The position numbers and the translations under genes were made by a program. The notes under the pieces are model-generated. The model had not been told where the DNA came from, did no database searches, and saw only the letters and a program-made list of their open reading frames with translations. 60,850 nt of DNA. Source: Myxococcales bacterium. Its GTDB lineage: Bacteria > Myxococcota_A > Bradymonadia > Bradymonadales > GCA-2716585. Location of the stretch: the NCBI GenBank assembly GCA_002716585.1, contig PBBL01000065.1, forward strand, positions 1-60,850, in the 5' to 3' direction. Of this stretch, positions 36,770-45,190 are shown piece after piece (positions within the stretch are counted from its first letter, which is position 1; each line of letters begins with the position of its first letter).

Positions 36770-37969
36770 ATGCCGATCCATACAGTAGATGATCTGGACG
36801 CGAAGGTGGTGGATGGGCAGCGGGTGTTCATCCGGGTGGACTTCAACGTGCCTCTGGAGGACGGGGAGATCACCGACGACACCCGCATCCGTGCGGCGCT
36901 GCCGACGATCCAGGCGATCCTGGACCGGGGCGGGCTGCCGGTGCTGGCGAGCCACCTGGGGCGACCGAAGGGCAAGAGCAGCCCGGAGCTGAGCCTGGCG
37001 CCGGTGGCCGAGCGGCTCGCCGAGCTGCTGGAGCGCGACGTGATCTTCCCGGACGACTGCGTCGGGCCGGGGATCGAGAAGATCGCGTCGGAGATGGAGC
37101 CGGGGCAGGTGCTGCTGCTGGAGAACCTGCGCTTCCACAAGGGGGAGAAGGCGAACGACCCGGAGTTCGCGTCGCAGCTCGCGGCGCTCGGGACGACCTA
37201 CGTCAACGACGCCTTCGGGACGAGCCACCGGGCGCATGCGTCGGTGGAGGGCGCGGCGCGCAAGTTCCCGGCGAAGCGGCGAGCGGCGGGCTACCTGATC
37301 GGCAAGGAGCTGGAGTTCCTCGGTGGGGCGCTGACGACGCCAGGCAAGCCGTTCGTGGCGGTGCTCGGCGGCGCGAAGGTGTCGGACAAGATCGGGGTGA
37401 TCCTGGCGCTGTGTGAGAAGGCGACGGCGATCGTCGTCGGCGGCGCGATGGCCTACACGCTGCTCAAGGCGAGGGGCGAGGAGGTGGGGTCGAGCCTGGT
37501 GGAGGAGGACAAGCTGGGCGAGGCGGAGCGGATCCTGAGCCTGGTGGCCAGCTCCCGAGTGGAGCTGCTGCTGCCGAGCGACCACGTGGTGGCGGCGTCG
37601 ATGGACGCGGAGGCGAGCGCGACGCGTCTCGTCGCGGGCGCGATCCCGGAGGGGATGGCGGGCTTTGACATCGGTCCGAACACGGCGGCGCGGTACGCGG
37701 AGAAGATCAAGGCGGCGAAGACCGTCTTCTGGAACGGCCCGATGGGGGTCTTCGAGCGCGAGCCGTTCGAGGCGGGCACGCGGGCGGTGGCCGCGGCGCT
37801 GGCGAGCTGCCGGGGGACGACCATCGTGGGCGGCGGCGACTCGGCGGCGGCGGTGCGTCAGTTCGGGTTCGAGGAGGCGATGAGCCACATCTCGACGGGA
37901 GGTGGGGCGAGCCTGGAGTTTGTGGAGGGGCGCGAGCTGCCGGCGATCGCGGCGCTTCGGTTCGAGTGA
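36770..37969 (+). CDS. pgk: Phosphoglycerate kinase
   Basis: 399 residues. N-domain: RVFIRVDFNVPLE, SHLGRPKGK near 62, LLENLRFHKGEK, YVNDAFGTSHRAHAS. C-domain: AVLGGAKVSDKI, WNGPMGVFE, the nucleotide-binding GGGDSAAAVRQFG and HISTGGGASLEF. All family motifs are intact. GAGGAGGAG lies about 7 bases before the ATG at 36770. Makes ATP from 1,3-bisphosphoglycerate in the cytoplasm. Confidence 0.97.
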   Translation: MPIHTVDDLDAKVVDGQRVFIRVDFNVPLEDGEITDDTRIRAALPTIQAILDRGGLPVLASHLGRPKGKSSPELSLAPVAERLAELLERDVIFPDDCVGPGIEKIASEMEPGQVLLLENLRFHKGEKANDPEFASQLAALGTTYVNDAFGTSHRAHASVEGAARKFPAKRRAAGYLIGKELEFLGGALTTPGKPFVAVLGGAKVSDKIGVILALCEKATAIVVGGAMAYTLLKARGEEVGSSLVEEDKLGEAERILSLVASSRVELLLPSDHVVAASMDAEASATRLVAGAIPEGMAGFDIGPNTAARYAEKIKAAKTVFWNGPMGVFEREPFEAGTRAVAAALASCRGTTIVGGGDSAAAVRQFGFEEAMSHISTGGGASLEFVEGRELPAIAALRFE

Positions 37970-37981
37970 GGAGGGAGAGCG

Positions 37982-38743
37982 GTGGGAGAGCGTAGGGCCT
38001 TTGTGGCTGGAAACTGGAAGATGAACGGCGATCGGGCGGCGTCGAAGGCGCTGTTGGAGGCGCTGGCGGCGGCGGTCGGTGCGCAGACCGAGGTGGACGT
38101 GGCGGTGGCGCCGCCGTACACGGCGCTGGAGTCAGCGGCGGCGGCGCTGGACGGGACGACGATCGCGTTGGCGGCGCAGAACATGCATCACGCGGCGTCG
38201 GGGGCGTACACCGGCGAGATCTCGGCGGGGATGTTGCTTGAGGTGGGGGTCACGGCGGTGATCCTGGGTCACAGCGAGCGGCGGCAGTACTTCGGCGAGA
38301 CGGACGCGGGGGTGCGGAGCAAGGCGGAGGCCGCGGTGGCGGCGGGCCTGGCGCCGATCGTGTGCGTGGGCGAGACGCTGGAGCAGCGCGAAGCGGGCGG
38401 GACCCTGGACGTGGTGCGAGGCCAGGTCGAGGGTGCGCTCAAGGGCTGGGACGCGGCGCAGATGGCGACGGTGACGATCGCCTACGAGCCGGTCTGGGCG
38501 ATCGGGACGGGCAAGACGGCGACCCCGGCGCAGGCGCAGGAGGTGCATGCGGCGCTCCGGGCGCTGCTGGCGGAGCTGTTCGGCGACGAGGTCGCCGGGG
38601 CGACGCGGATCCTGTACGGGGGGTCGGTCAAGCCGCACAACGCGGCGGAGCTGTTCGGTCAGGAGGACATCGACGGCGGTCTGGTCGGCGGCGCGAGCCT
38701 GAAGGCGGACGCGTTCGCGGCGATCATCGAGGCGGCCCGGTAG
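37982..38743 (+). CDS. tpiA: Triosephosphate isomerase
   Basis: 253 residues with GTG start (MGERRAFVAGNWKMN). Catalytic Lys13 in NWKMN, His near 97 in GHSERRQYFGE and Glu near 168 in AYEPVWAIGTGKT; phosphate-binding YGGSVKPHNAAEL and GLVGGASL near the end. GGAGGGAG sits between the pgk stop and the GTG, 12 bases apart, so the two are co-transcribed. Confidence 0.97.
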   Translation: MGERRAFVAGNWKMNGDRAASKALLEALAAAVGAQTEVDVAVAPPYTALESAAAALDGTTIALAAQNMHHAASGAYTGEISAGMLLEVGVTAVILGHSERRQYFGETDAGVRSKAEAAVAAGLAPIVCVGETLEQREAGGTLDVVRGQVEGALKGWDAAQMATVTIAYEPVWAIGTGKTATPAQAQEVHAALRALLAELFGDEVAGATRILYGGSVKPHNAAELFGQEDIDGGLVGGASLKADAFAAIIEAAR

Positions 38744-38772
38744 GGCGGGTGGGGCGAAGGGGTGCAATAGTC

Positions 38773-38801
38773 TTGCATCACGCCCCGTTCTAGGATATAC
38801 C
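38773..38801 (+). promoter_or_regulatory. Candidate promoter for secG
   Basis: TTGCAT (38773-38778) and TATACC (38796-38801) with a 17-base spacer, in the 129-base tpiA-secG gap; 71 bases before the secG ATG. Confidence 0.45.
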
Positions 38802-38872
38802 CGCGCGGGTTTGCTTTTGTTCTCGGGATATGGCCCCGGCGAACCCCTGTTTGAGATTGTCTGGAGAGTTCA

Positions 38873-39433
38873 ATGGAGACTGCGCTGATCATCGTCCACG
38901 TCGTCGTGAGCGTGTTCCTGTGTCTGGTGGTGTTGTTGCAGCCGGGTAAGGGCGGCGGCATGGGCGCGGCCCTCGGCGGAGGGGGCGGCGGAGGTGGCTC
39001 GACCCAGTTTCTGGGGGCGGGCGGCACGCTGACGCTGTTGAGCAAGTTGACGGTGGCCTCGGCGGTCATCTTCATGCTGACGAGCTTGAGCCTGGCCTAC
39101 CTGTCGAGCAAGACAGACTCGGTCGTGGATCTGGAGGTCCCCGAGGAGACCCCCGCGTTGAACGTCGCGCCCTCGGAGGAGGGGACGACGGGCGGGGCCG
39201 CGGGCGACACGAAGGCGGCTGAAGGGGACAAGGCCCCTGAGGGCGGCGCGGCTCCTGCGGGCGGCACGGCTCCGGCTGGCGAGACGAAGCCCGTCGAGGG
39301 TGGCGCGGCTCCTGCGGGCGACGCGGCCCCGGCTGGCGAGACGAAGCCCGCGGAGGGGAGCGCCCCTGCGGGCGACGCGCCCGCCGACGGCGCGGCGCCG
39401 ACCGAAGAGACGAAGCCCGCCGAGGGTGAGTGA
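38873..39433 (+). CDS. secG: Protein-export membrane protein SecG with a long Ala/Pro/Lys repeat tail
   Basis: Accessory subunit of the SecYEG translocon. The first ~85 residues are a normal SecG: helix 1 ALIIVHVVVSVFLCLVVLLQ, PGKGGGMGAALGGG loop, GGAGTLTLLSKLTVASAVIF-like helix 2. Residues ~100-186 are an unusual tail with imperfect repeats of APAGETKPAEG and APAGDA; total length 186, against about 75-120 for most SecG. The position after tpiA is the widespread gapA-pgk-tpiA-secG order. GGAGAG precedes the ATG. Confidence 0.93.
   Translation: METALIIVHVVVSVFLCLVVLLQPGKGGGMGAALGGGGGGGGSTQFLGAGGTLTLLSKLTVASAVIFMLTSLSLAYLSSKTDSVVDLEVPEETPALNVAPSEEGTTGGAAGDTKAAEGDKAPEGGAAPAGGTAPAGETKPVEGGAAPAGDAAPAGETKPAEGSAPAGDAPADGAAPTEETKPAEGE
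39200..39430 (+). repeat. Repeat coding for the SecG C-terminal tail
   Basis: Imperfect direct repeats of GGCGCGGCTCCTGCGGGCGA-type units encode alternating APAG and ETKPAEG blocks. They are likely to vary in copy number. Confidence 0.7.
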
Positions 39434-39887
39434 TCTCCACGTGAACGCTCAGGTCGCGAGACCGGCTCGCCTGGAGGGCCGGTGGTCGTCGCAGTTTGGA
39501 ATTGAGGTGGAAAACACCTTGACAGCGTTGTGCGACGCGTATAACTTGATGCCGACTCGGCAATCATTGTGAGAGAACCTGCTTCAACCCCCTTCGAAGC
39601 ACCTTTGCTCACATCGCCTGATCATCATCATATAAGCCTAACCTACCGTTGCTGACCGACGCGTCACCTCCCAACCGACTCATGCACACGCGCATCAATC
39701 GAAGAGTGTACAGGGACGCACCACGCCGTGCAGCGTAGATAACGGATTGTTTCGTTGGATCAACACCCTGACGCGCCCATGGCGGGCTGCGTCGCATCAC
39801 CACACACTCCAGCCGCTCTGAGCCGTTCCGGCCAGGAGCATCAAACAGACTTGGAGTCTGAACCCGCCCGAAGGAGCTAGCTCTCTC
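39434..39887 (+). other. 454-base intergenic region with promoter and C-rich rho leader
   Basis: No gene seen. A promoter-like pair lies at 39519-39545; the remaining ~340 bases to the rho ATG form a leader that is poorer in G than in C, especially about 39590-39690 and 39770-39850 (for example CATCACCACACACTCCAGCC). Confidence 0.6.
39519..39545 (+). promoter_or_regulatory. Candidate rho promoter
   Basis: TTGACA (39519-39524) and TATAAC (39540-39545) are near-consensus, but the spacer is only 15 bases. It would give a 5' leader of about 335 bases. Confidence 0.5.
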
Positions 39888-41141
39888 ATGGATCTGAATC
39901 TCAAAGAACTCAAAGATAAGAAAATCAGTGAGCTGACTCAGCTCGCCAAGGAGCTGGGCGTCGAAGGCGCCAGCGGCATGCGGAAGCAGGAGCTGATCTT
40001 CGCCGTGCTGCAGGCGCAGTCCGACAAGGACGGCGCGATCTACGGCGAGGGCGTCCTGGAGACGCTGCCGGACGGCTTCGGCTTCCTGCGCTCGCCGGAC
40101 TACAACTACCTGCCGGGGCCGGACGACATCTACGTGTCGCCGAGCCAGATCCGCCGCTTCAACCTGCGGACGGGCGACACGGTGTCGGGTCAGATCCGGC
40201 CGCCGAAGGACTCGGAGCGCTACTACGCGCTGCTGAAGGTCGAGGCGGTGAACGGGGACGACCCCGAGGTGGCGCGCGACAAGATCCTGTTCGACAACCT
40301 GACGCCTCTGTACCCGGAGGAGCGGCTGGCGCTGGAGTATGACTCCAAGAACTTCTCGACCCGGATCCTCGATCTGCTGACGCCGATCGGGAAGGGGCAG
40401 CGCGCGCTGATCGTCGCGCCGCCGCGTACCGGTAAGACGATGCTGCTGCAGAACATCGCCAACGCGATCACGGCCAACCACCCGGAGGTGGTGCTGATCG
40501 TGCTCCTGATCGACGAGCGCCCTGAGGAGGTGACCGACATGGAGCGCTCCGTGAACGGCGAGGTGGTCAGCTCGACGTTCGACGAGCCGGCGCAGCGTCA
40601 CGTGCAGGTGGCGGAGATGGTGATCGAGAAGGCCAAGCGCCTCGTCGAGCACAGCAAGGACGTCGTCATCCTGCTCGACTCCATCACCCGCCTCGCGCGC
40701 GCCTACAACACGGTCGTGCCGCCGAGCGGCAAGATCCTCTCCGGTGGTGTGGACAGCAACGCGCTGCACAAGCCCAAGCGCTTCTTCGGCGCGGCGCGTA
40801 ACATCGAGGACGGCGGCTCCCTGACGGTCATCGCCACCGCGCTGGTGGACACCGGCAGCCGGATGGACGAGGTCATCTTCGAGGAGTTCAAGGGCACCGG
40901 TAACTGCGAGCTGCACCTCGACCGCAAGCTGATGGAGAAGCGGATCTTCCCCTGCCTCGACATCAACAAGAGCGGCACCCGTAAGGAGGAGCTGCTCATG
41001 GCCAAGCACGTGCTCAACCGCGTCTGGATCCTGCGCCAGCTGCTCCACCCGCTCAACGTGGTGGACTCGATGGAGTTCCTCATCGACAAGCTCGGCAAGA
41101 CCGACAGCAACACCGAGTTCCTCAACTCGATGAGCGGCTGA
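39888..41141 (+). CDS. rho: Transcription termination factor Rho
   Basis: Hexameric RNA-dependent ATPase. 417 residues: Rho N-terminal helices (1-45, [15 protein letters not shown]), the cold-shock-like RNA-binding fold ([20 protein letters not shown]) and the ATPase core with [16 protein letters not shown] near 179, [28 protein letters not shown] and the secondary RNA site in [16 protein letters not shown]. Length and motifs match the canonical E. coli form (419), with no inserted domain. AAGGAG lies about 11 bases before the ATG. Confidence 0.98.
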   Translation: MDLNLKELKDKKISELTQLAKELGVEGASGMRKQELIFAVLQAQSDKDGAIYGEGVLETLPDGFGFLRSPDYNYLPGPDDIYVSPSQIRRFNLRTGDTVSGQIRPPKDSERYYALLKVEAVNGDDPEVARDKILFDNLTPLYPEERLALEYDSKNFSTRILDLLTPIGKGQRALIVAPPRTGKTMLLQNIANAITANHPEVVLIVLLIDERPEEVTDMERSVNGEVVSSTFDEPAQRHVQVAEMVIEKAKRLVEHSKDVVILLDSITRLARAYNTVVPPSGKILSGGVDSNALHKPKRFFGAARNIEDGGSLTVIATALVDTGSRMDEVIFEEFKGTGNCELHLDRKLMEKRIFPCLDINKSGTRKEELLMAKHVLNRVWILRQLLHPLNVVDSMEFLIDKLGKTDSNTEFLNSMSG

Positions 41142-41173
41142 TCGCGCGCGACAAGCGTCGATGCACATGAGAG

Positions 41174-41206
41174 CGGCGCGGGCCTCTGAGGGGCCCGCGC
41201 CGTTTT
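41174..41206 (+). terminator. Intrinsic terminator after rho
   Basis: CGGCGCGGGCC/GGCCCGCGCCG, an 11-bp perfect stem with a 7-base loop, followed by TTTT, 33 bases after the rho stop. Confidence 0.88.
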
Positions 41207-41225
41207 CGGTTGTGCCGCTGGGGAC

Positions 41226-41254
41226 TTGACATCGGGGTTGGGTTCCCCTAGGAC
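41226..41254 (+). promoter_or_regulatory. Candidate rpmG promoter
   Basis: TTGACA (41226-41231), 17-base spacer, TAGGAC (41249-41254). It lies immediately after the rho terminator and about 80 bases before the rpmG ATG. It shares CTTGACATCGGG with the gapA promoter region. Confidence 0.5.
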
Positions 41255-41335
41255 TGTGTGTCCCGGTGGCCATGTGCGCCAGCGTGGACGCAATGCTGAT
41301 GATAAACAGATAGTAGATACGCGAGGATACACACC

Positions 41336-41503
41336 ATGGCCAACAAGGTTCGCGAGAAAATTCGCCTTGTCTCGACTGCGGGCACCGGGTTCTTCTACAC
41401 GACGACCAAGAACAAGCGGAACACCCCGCAGAAGCTGAAGTTCCGGAAGTATGATCCGGTCATCCGTCAGCACGTCGAGTTCAAAGAGGCAAAGATCAAG
41501 TGA
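41336..41503 (+). CDS. rpmG: 50S ribosomal protein L33
   Basis: 55-residue protein, [20 protein letters not shown]... ending [23 protein letters not shown] and the KLKFRKYDP segment are diagnostic of bacterial L33. It has no cysteine, so it is the zinc-independent form. GAGG lies 9 bases before the ATG. It sits alone between two terminators, so it is probably a single-gene transcript. Confidence 0.95.
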   Translation: MANKVREKIRLVSTAGTGFFYTTTKNKRNTPQKLKFRKYDPVIRQHVEFKEAKIK

Positions 41504-41510
41504 GCTTCCG

Positions 41511-41530
41511 CCAGCCCCTGATGGGGCTGG
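41511..41530 (+). other. Hairpin after rpmG
   Basis: CCAGCCCC/GGGGCTGG with a TGAT loop, 7 bases after the rpmG stop and without a T-run. It may be an mRNA 3' stabiliser ahead of the true terminator. Confidence 0.55.
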
Positions 41531-41555
41531 ACATACCCCTGGAGGCTCGTATAGG

Positions 41556-41598
41556 ACGGGACGGCACCCTGTGAAGGGGTGGGTCCCGTTTTCTTTTT
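41556..41598 (+). terminator. Intrinsic terminator between rpmG and alaS
   Basis: ACGGGAC/GTCCCGT outer stem with an inner CACCC/GGGGTG stem, followed by TTTTCTTTTT. It ends about 45 bases before the alaS ATG, so alaS either has a promoter inside this short gap or depends on readthrough. Confidence 0.8.
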
Positions 41599-41641
41599 GG
41601 TTCACGGCTCACCCGCTGCTCACGCTGAAAAAGGAAAACCC

Positions 41642-44377
41642 ATGTTCGAGGCGGACGTCTACTCAAACGATTTCTTCGAGAGCGCCGGCTTTCTGCGCAA
41701 GCAGTGCCCAAGCGGCGCGTGGTTCTGGACGCTGGACCCGGAGCGGGTCTACAGCGGCGATCAGGAGGGGGTCGAGTACACCTTCATCGGCAGGCAGGTC
41801 TTCGACGGCCAGTACACGCTGGCGCAGCTGCGCGAGCGCGCGCTGCGCTGGTACGAGGCGCAGGGGCACGCCCGGATGGGCTCCTACCCGGTGCTGGCGA
41901 GCCTGTGGCGAGATGATCTGCTGTTCAACTCGGCGTCGATCTGCGACTTCCAGCCGCACGTGATCGAGCGCCAGCTGGAGCCTCCCGCCAACCCGCTGGT
42001 GGTGGCCCAGAAGTGCGTCCGCCTCAACGACCTGGAGAACGTCGGCCGCTCGGGGCGGCACCTGTCGAGCTTCACGATGCTCGGGCACCACGCCTTCAAC
42101 TTCGAGGGGGAGCCGGAGATCTACTGGATCTCGCGCACGGTGGAGCTGTGCCACCGGTTCTTCACGGAGGAGCTGGGCGCCGACCCGAAGGGGATCACCT
42201 ACGTGGAGTCGGCCTGGGCGGGGGGCGGCAACGCCGGCCCGTGCGTCGAGGTGATGTACGAGGGGATCGAGATCGCGACGCTGGTCTTCATGAGCCTGGC
42301 GGAGGACCCCGACGGCGAGCACGACATCAAGGGGGTGCGCTACACGGCGATGCCGACCCGGGTCGTGGACACGGGCTACGGGCTGGAGCGCGTGGTGTGG
42401 GCTTCTCAGGGGACGCCGAACATCTACGCGGCGGTCTCGCCGGGCTTCCTGGAGAAGCTGGTGGAGCGCACCGGCTTCGCGATCCAGGGCGGGATCATCG
42501 ACGACTACTTCCGCAAGATGTCGAGCCAGGACATCGAGACGCCGCTGCAGTACGAGAAGGTGCAGCGTCAGATCGCCGCTGAGCTGGGGGTGACCCCGAA
42601 GGAGCTGGCGCGGGCGGTGCGCCCGGCGGAGACGCTGTTCACGCTGTGCGACTTCACCCGGACGCTGCTGCTGATGCTCAACGACCACGTCCTGCCGTCG
42701 AACAAGGACGCGGGCTACCTGGTGCGTCAGCTGGCGAAGCGGATCATGGTGATGCTCGAAGAGGAGCAGATCGACATCACCCCGATGGAGCTGCTCGGGA
42801 TGCAGTTCGACGCCATGGCGAGCGACTTCCCCGAGCTGGAGGGCAAGCGCGAGACGGCGCAGGACATCATCGCCGCGGAGCTGGAGCGCCACGAGACGAC
42901 CATGGAGCGTGGGCGCAACCAGCTCATCAAGGAGATCAAGAAGCTCAAGAAGAAGAAGCGGACCGTCTTCCCGAACGACAAGATCTTCTACTTCTACGAC
43001 ACCCTCGGCCTGCCGCTGCACTACACGCGGGAGGTGATCGAGGAGGAGTCCGATCTGGAGCTGGAGCTGACGGACGAGGCGTGGCGCGAGTTCTTCAACA
43101 AGTCCATGGCGTTGGACGCCAAGAAGGAGGCGCGCAGCTGGCCCGAGGGGCAGGCCGCGACCGACCGCCTCTACTACGAGGATCCCTACGCGACGACGGG
43201 GGACGCGAAGGTGCTGAGCGTGCACGGCGACTGGGTCGTGCTCGACCAGACGATCTTCTACCCCGAGGGCGGCGGCCAGCCCTACGACACCGGCGCGCTC
43301 CACATCGACGGCTCCGAGCTGGAGGTGGTCGAGGTCCAGTACCACAACGGGACGATCTTCCACCGACTCGCGGAGGCCCCCGGGGACGACCTGCGCGGTG
43401 AGCAGGTGTCGCTGTCGGTGGACTGGTCGCGGCGGTATGGGCTGATGCGGGCGCACTCGGCGACCCACCTGCTCAACGCGACGCTGCGCGAGGTGCTCGG
43501 GTTCCACGTTCGTCAGATGGGCGCCCAGAAGGGGGTGGAGTCGAGTCGCTTCGACATCGCCCACTACCGCACGATCACCCCCGGGCAGATCCAGGAGATC
43601 GAGGGGCGGATCAACGAGGTGATCTTCTCGGGCGCGCCGATCACGACCGAGGTGATGCAGCGCGGCAGCGCGGAGAGCCGCTACGGCTTCTTCATCTACC
43701 AGGGCGGCTTCGTACCGTTCGATCAGCTGCGGATCGTGACGCTCGGTGAGGGCGGGATGGACGAGGCGATCGACATCGAGGCCTGCGCCGGGACCCACCT
43801 GCGGGACATCCGTGAGGCGGCGCTGTTCAAGCTGTTGGAGGTCAAGCAGATCCAGAACAACGTCTACCGCCTGCGTTACAGCGTCGGCGACGAGGCGCTG
43901 TCCTTCTTCCAGCAGTCCGAGCAGCTGCTCAACAAGGTGGTGCGGGCGGTGGGTTCGTCGCGCGACGACGCGCTCCAGAAGGTCACCAACCTGATGGAGG
44001 AGACCAAGGAGCAGAGCAAGCTGTTGAGCGGCTACGAGGAGTCGCTGATCCAGCTCCAGGCGAACGCGTCCCGCGACGCCGCCGAGTCGAAGCCGACGCT
44101 CTACTTCTTCAAGTCGCCGGTCCCCAAGGATCGGGCGATGCGCCACATCATTCGGATGGCGCGGACCGGGAAGAACCAGGCCTTCTTCGTGATCTTCGAG
44201 GATGGCGCGCTGTTCATCCGCTCCAAGGACCTCAAGGCGATCGACTTCAAGGCGTCCTCGGAGCAGTTCGGGGCGTTTGAGCTGCTCAAGGCGTCGCCCG
44301 ACATGGTCATCCTCGGGGGCCGCCCTGAGGCCGGGGCGGCCTGGGACGTCGGCCGTCGGCTCATGGGCCGCGCCTGA
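41642..44377 (+). CDS. alaS: Alanyl-tRNA synthetase, archaeal-type
   Basis: 911 residues. The N-terminal extension (FLRKQC...FWTLDPE...YTFIG) belongs to archaeal AlaRS, but three of its four zinc Cys are replaced (only RKQC remains). The aminoacylation core has archaeal-style strings: SYPVLASLWRDDLLF, WAGGGNAGPCVEV, RVVDTGYGLERVVWASQGTP. A Lys-rich helix (KEIKKLKKKKR) follows. The editing domain has HSATH and CAGTHLRDI zinc ligands, and a DHHA1-like end contains ILGGRPEAG. The family ligates Ala to tRNA-Ala and clears mischarged Ser/Gly. An archaeal-type enzyme in a bacterial operon suggests ancient transfer; a separate bacterial-type alaS elsewhere cannot be excluded. Confidence 0.9.
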   Translation: MFEADVYSNDFFESAGFLRKQCPSGAWFWTLDPERVYSGDQEGVEYTFIGRQVFDGQYTLAQLRERALRWYEAQGHARMGSYPVLASLWRDDLLFNSASICDFQPHVIERQLEPPANPLVVAQKCVRLNDLENVGRSGRHLSSFTMLGHHAFNFEGEPEIYWISRTVELCHRFFTEELGADPKGITYVESAWAGGGNAGPCVEVMYEGIEIATLVFMSLAEDPDGEHDIKGVRYTAMPTRVVDTGYGLERVVWASQGTPNIYAAVSPGFLEKLVERTGFAIQGGIIDDYFRKMSSQDIETPLQYEKVQRQIAAELGVTPKELARAVRPAETLFTLCDFTRTLLLMLNDHVLPSNKDAGYLVRQLAKRIMVMLEEEQIDITPMELLGMQFDAMASDFPELEGKRETAQDIIAAELERHETTMERGRNQLIKEIKKLKKKKRTVFPNDKIFYFYDTLGLPLHYTREVIEEESDLELELTDEAWREFFNKSMALDAKKEARSWPEGQAATDRLYYEDPYATTGDAKVLSVHGDWVVLDQTIFYPEGGGQPYDTGALHIDGSELEVVEVQYHNGTIFHRLAEAPGDDLRGEQVSLSVDWSRRYGLMRAHSATHLLNATLREVLGFHVRQMGAQKGVESSRFDIAHYRTITPGQIQEIEGRINEVIFSGAPITTEVMQRGSAESRYGFFIYQGGFVPFDQLRIVTLGEGGMDEAIDIEACAGTHLRDIREAALFKLLEVKQIQNNVYRLRYSVGDEALSFFQQSEQLLNKVVRAVGSSRDDALQKVTNLMEETKEQSKLLSGYEESLIQLQANASRDAAESKPTLYFFKSPVPKDRAMRHIIRMARTGKNQAFFVIFEDGALFIRSKDLKAIDFKASSEQFGAFELLKASPDMVILGGRPEAGAAWDVGRRLMGRA

Positions 44378-44449
44378 GCGGCGACACCACACCGGTTTGT
44401 GTGCGTTGAGGGGCGGCGAGCCCCTCGGTCGATGAGGTCGTGGGGAGGG

Positions 44450-44486
44450 AGGCGCGGGGCCTGGCAGGTTGTCAGGCCCCGCGCCT
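44450..44486. terminator. Bidirectional hairpin between alaS and the YtxH-like gene
   Basis: AGGCGCGGGGCCTG and CAGGCCCCGCGCCT form a perfect 14-bp stem with a 9-base loop, between convergent genes. No strong T-run. Confidence 0.65.
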
Positions 44487-44527
44487 GCACTGTCCACTGG
44501 TCTGTCCAGCGACTGTGCGGGAGGCGG

Positions 44528-44809
44528 TCACTCGGCGCCGTCGGCGCCGTCGGCGTTGCGCTTGATCGCCTTCGGGGCGCGCTCGCGGAGGTCGTGCGCC
44601 TTGGTGCGGATGTCGCTGCGAAGATCGCTGCCGCTCTTGGGGGCGAGGAACAGGCCAAGCATCGCGCCGACGGCGAGCCCGGCGCTGAAGATGCCGAGGG
44701 CCGGCAGGATGAAGTGGATCGGGTCTTGCTTATTCTCAAGGCCGAGGGAGTCGAGGATCCGCGCCCTGCTGTCGTCGGACATGTGGGCGAGCCGATCTTG
44801 GATGTTCAT
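44528..44809 (-). CDS. Small YtxH-like membrane protein
   Basis: 93 residues. An N-terminal helix (MNIQDRLAHMSDDSRARIL), one membrane segment (IHFILPALGIFSAGLAVGAMLGLFLAP), then the YtxH-type junction APKSGSDLRSDIRTKAHDLRER and an acidic end encoded by a GGCGCCGTC direct repeat. YtxH-domain proteins are small stress-linked envelope proteins of unknown mechanism. AAGGAG lies about 8 bases before the ATG. Confidence 0.72.
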   Translation of the reverse strand: MNIQDRLAHMSDDSRARILDSLGLENKQDPIHFILPALGIFSAGLAVGAMLGLFLAPKSGSDLRSDIRTKAHDLRERAPKAIKRNADGADGAE

Positions 44810-45190
44810 GACGGTGCTCCTTGGTGTGGGTCACGCGGTGACGGTCTACGTCCGCACTGGTACACCATGTCAGCGCCGCTTGCCAAGCCCTGGCGACGAG
44901 AGTCACGGTGGTTCACGGTTGGATGGAGCCGCTGATTTCTTTCGGCATGCTGGAACGATATGGATTATAGTGGGCCGGGTCATGAACCCAGACGGTTGGC
45001 AGGGATGCCGCCTCAAGACCCCACCCGCGCCTCGGCTTCAGGTGCGCCCGTCCCAGGGAAGCGGACGTCAGGTGGTGAAGACCAGCTCATGTTGAGAGCC
45101 CCCCAGGGCGTGACCTCCCATCTCCCGGGTGGCTCGCGGCGAGGGGCGCCCTGAGCGTGAGCGTGTATTTGCGGACCGTGGTAGGGATCG
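44810..45190. other. 381-base region between divergent genes
   Basis: No gene or RNA gene recognised. A TATAGT -10-like element lies at 44966-44971 with only a weak -35 (TTCGGC region) and could start the transcript of the gene at 45191, with a leader of over 200 bases. The leftward YtxH-like promoter must also lie here but was not identified. Confidence 0.5.

Noticed and set aside
41504..41641. T-box riboswitch upstream of alaS
   Set aside because: The hairpins are a simple stem and an ordinary intrinsic terminator; no T-box consensus (TGGNACCGCG-like) was found and there is too little space for stem I.
44870..44970. tRNA-like TpsiC-arm resemblance (GGTTCACGGTTGGA)
   Set aside because: No acceptor stem or anticodon arm could be formed around it.
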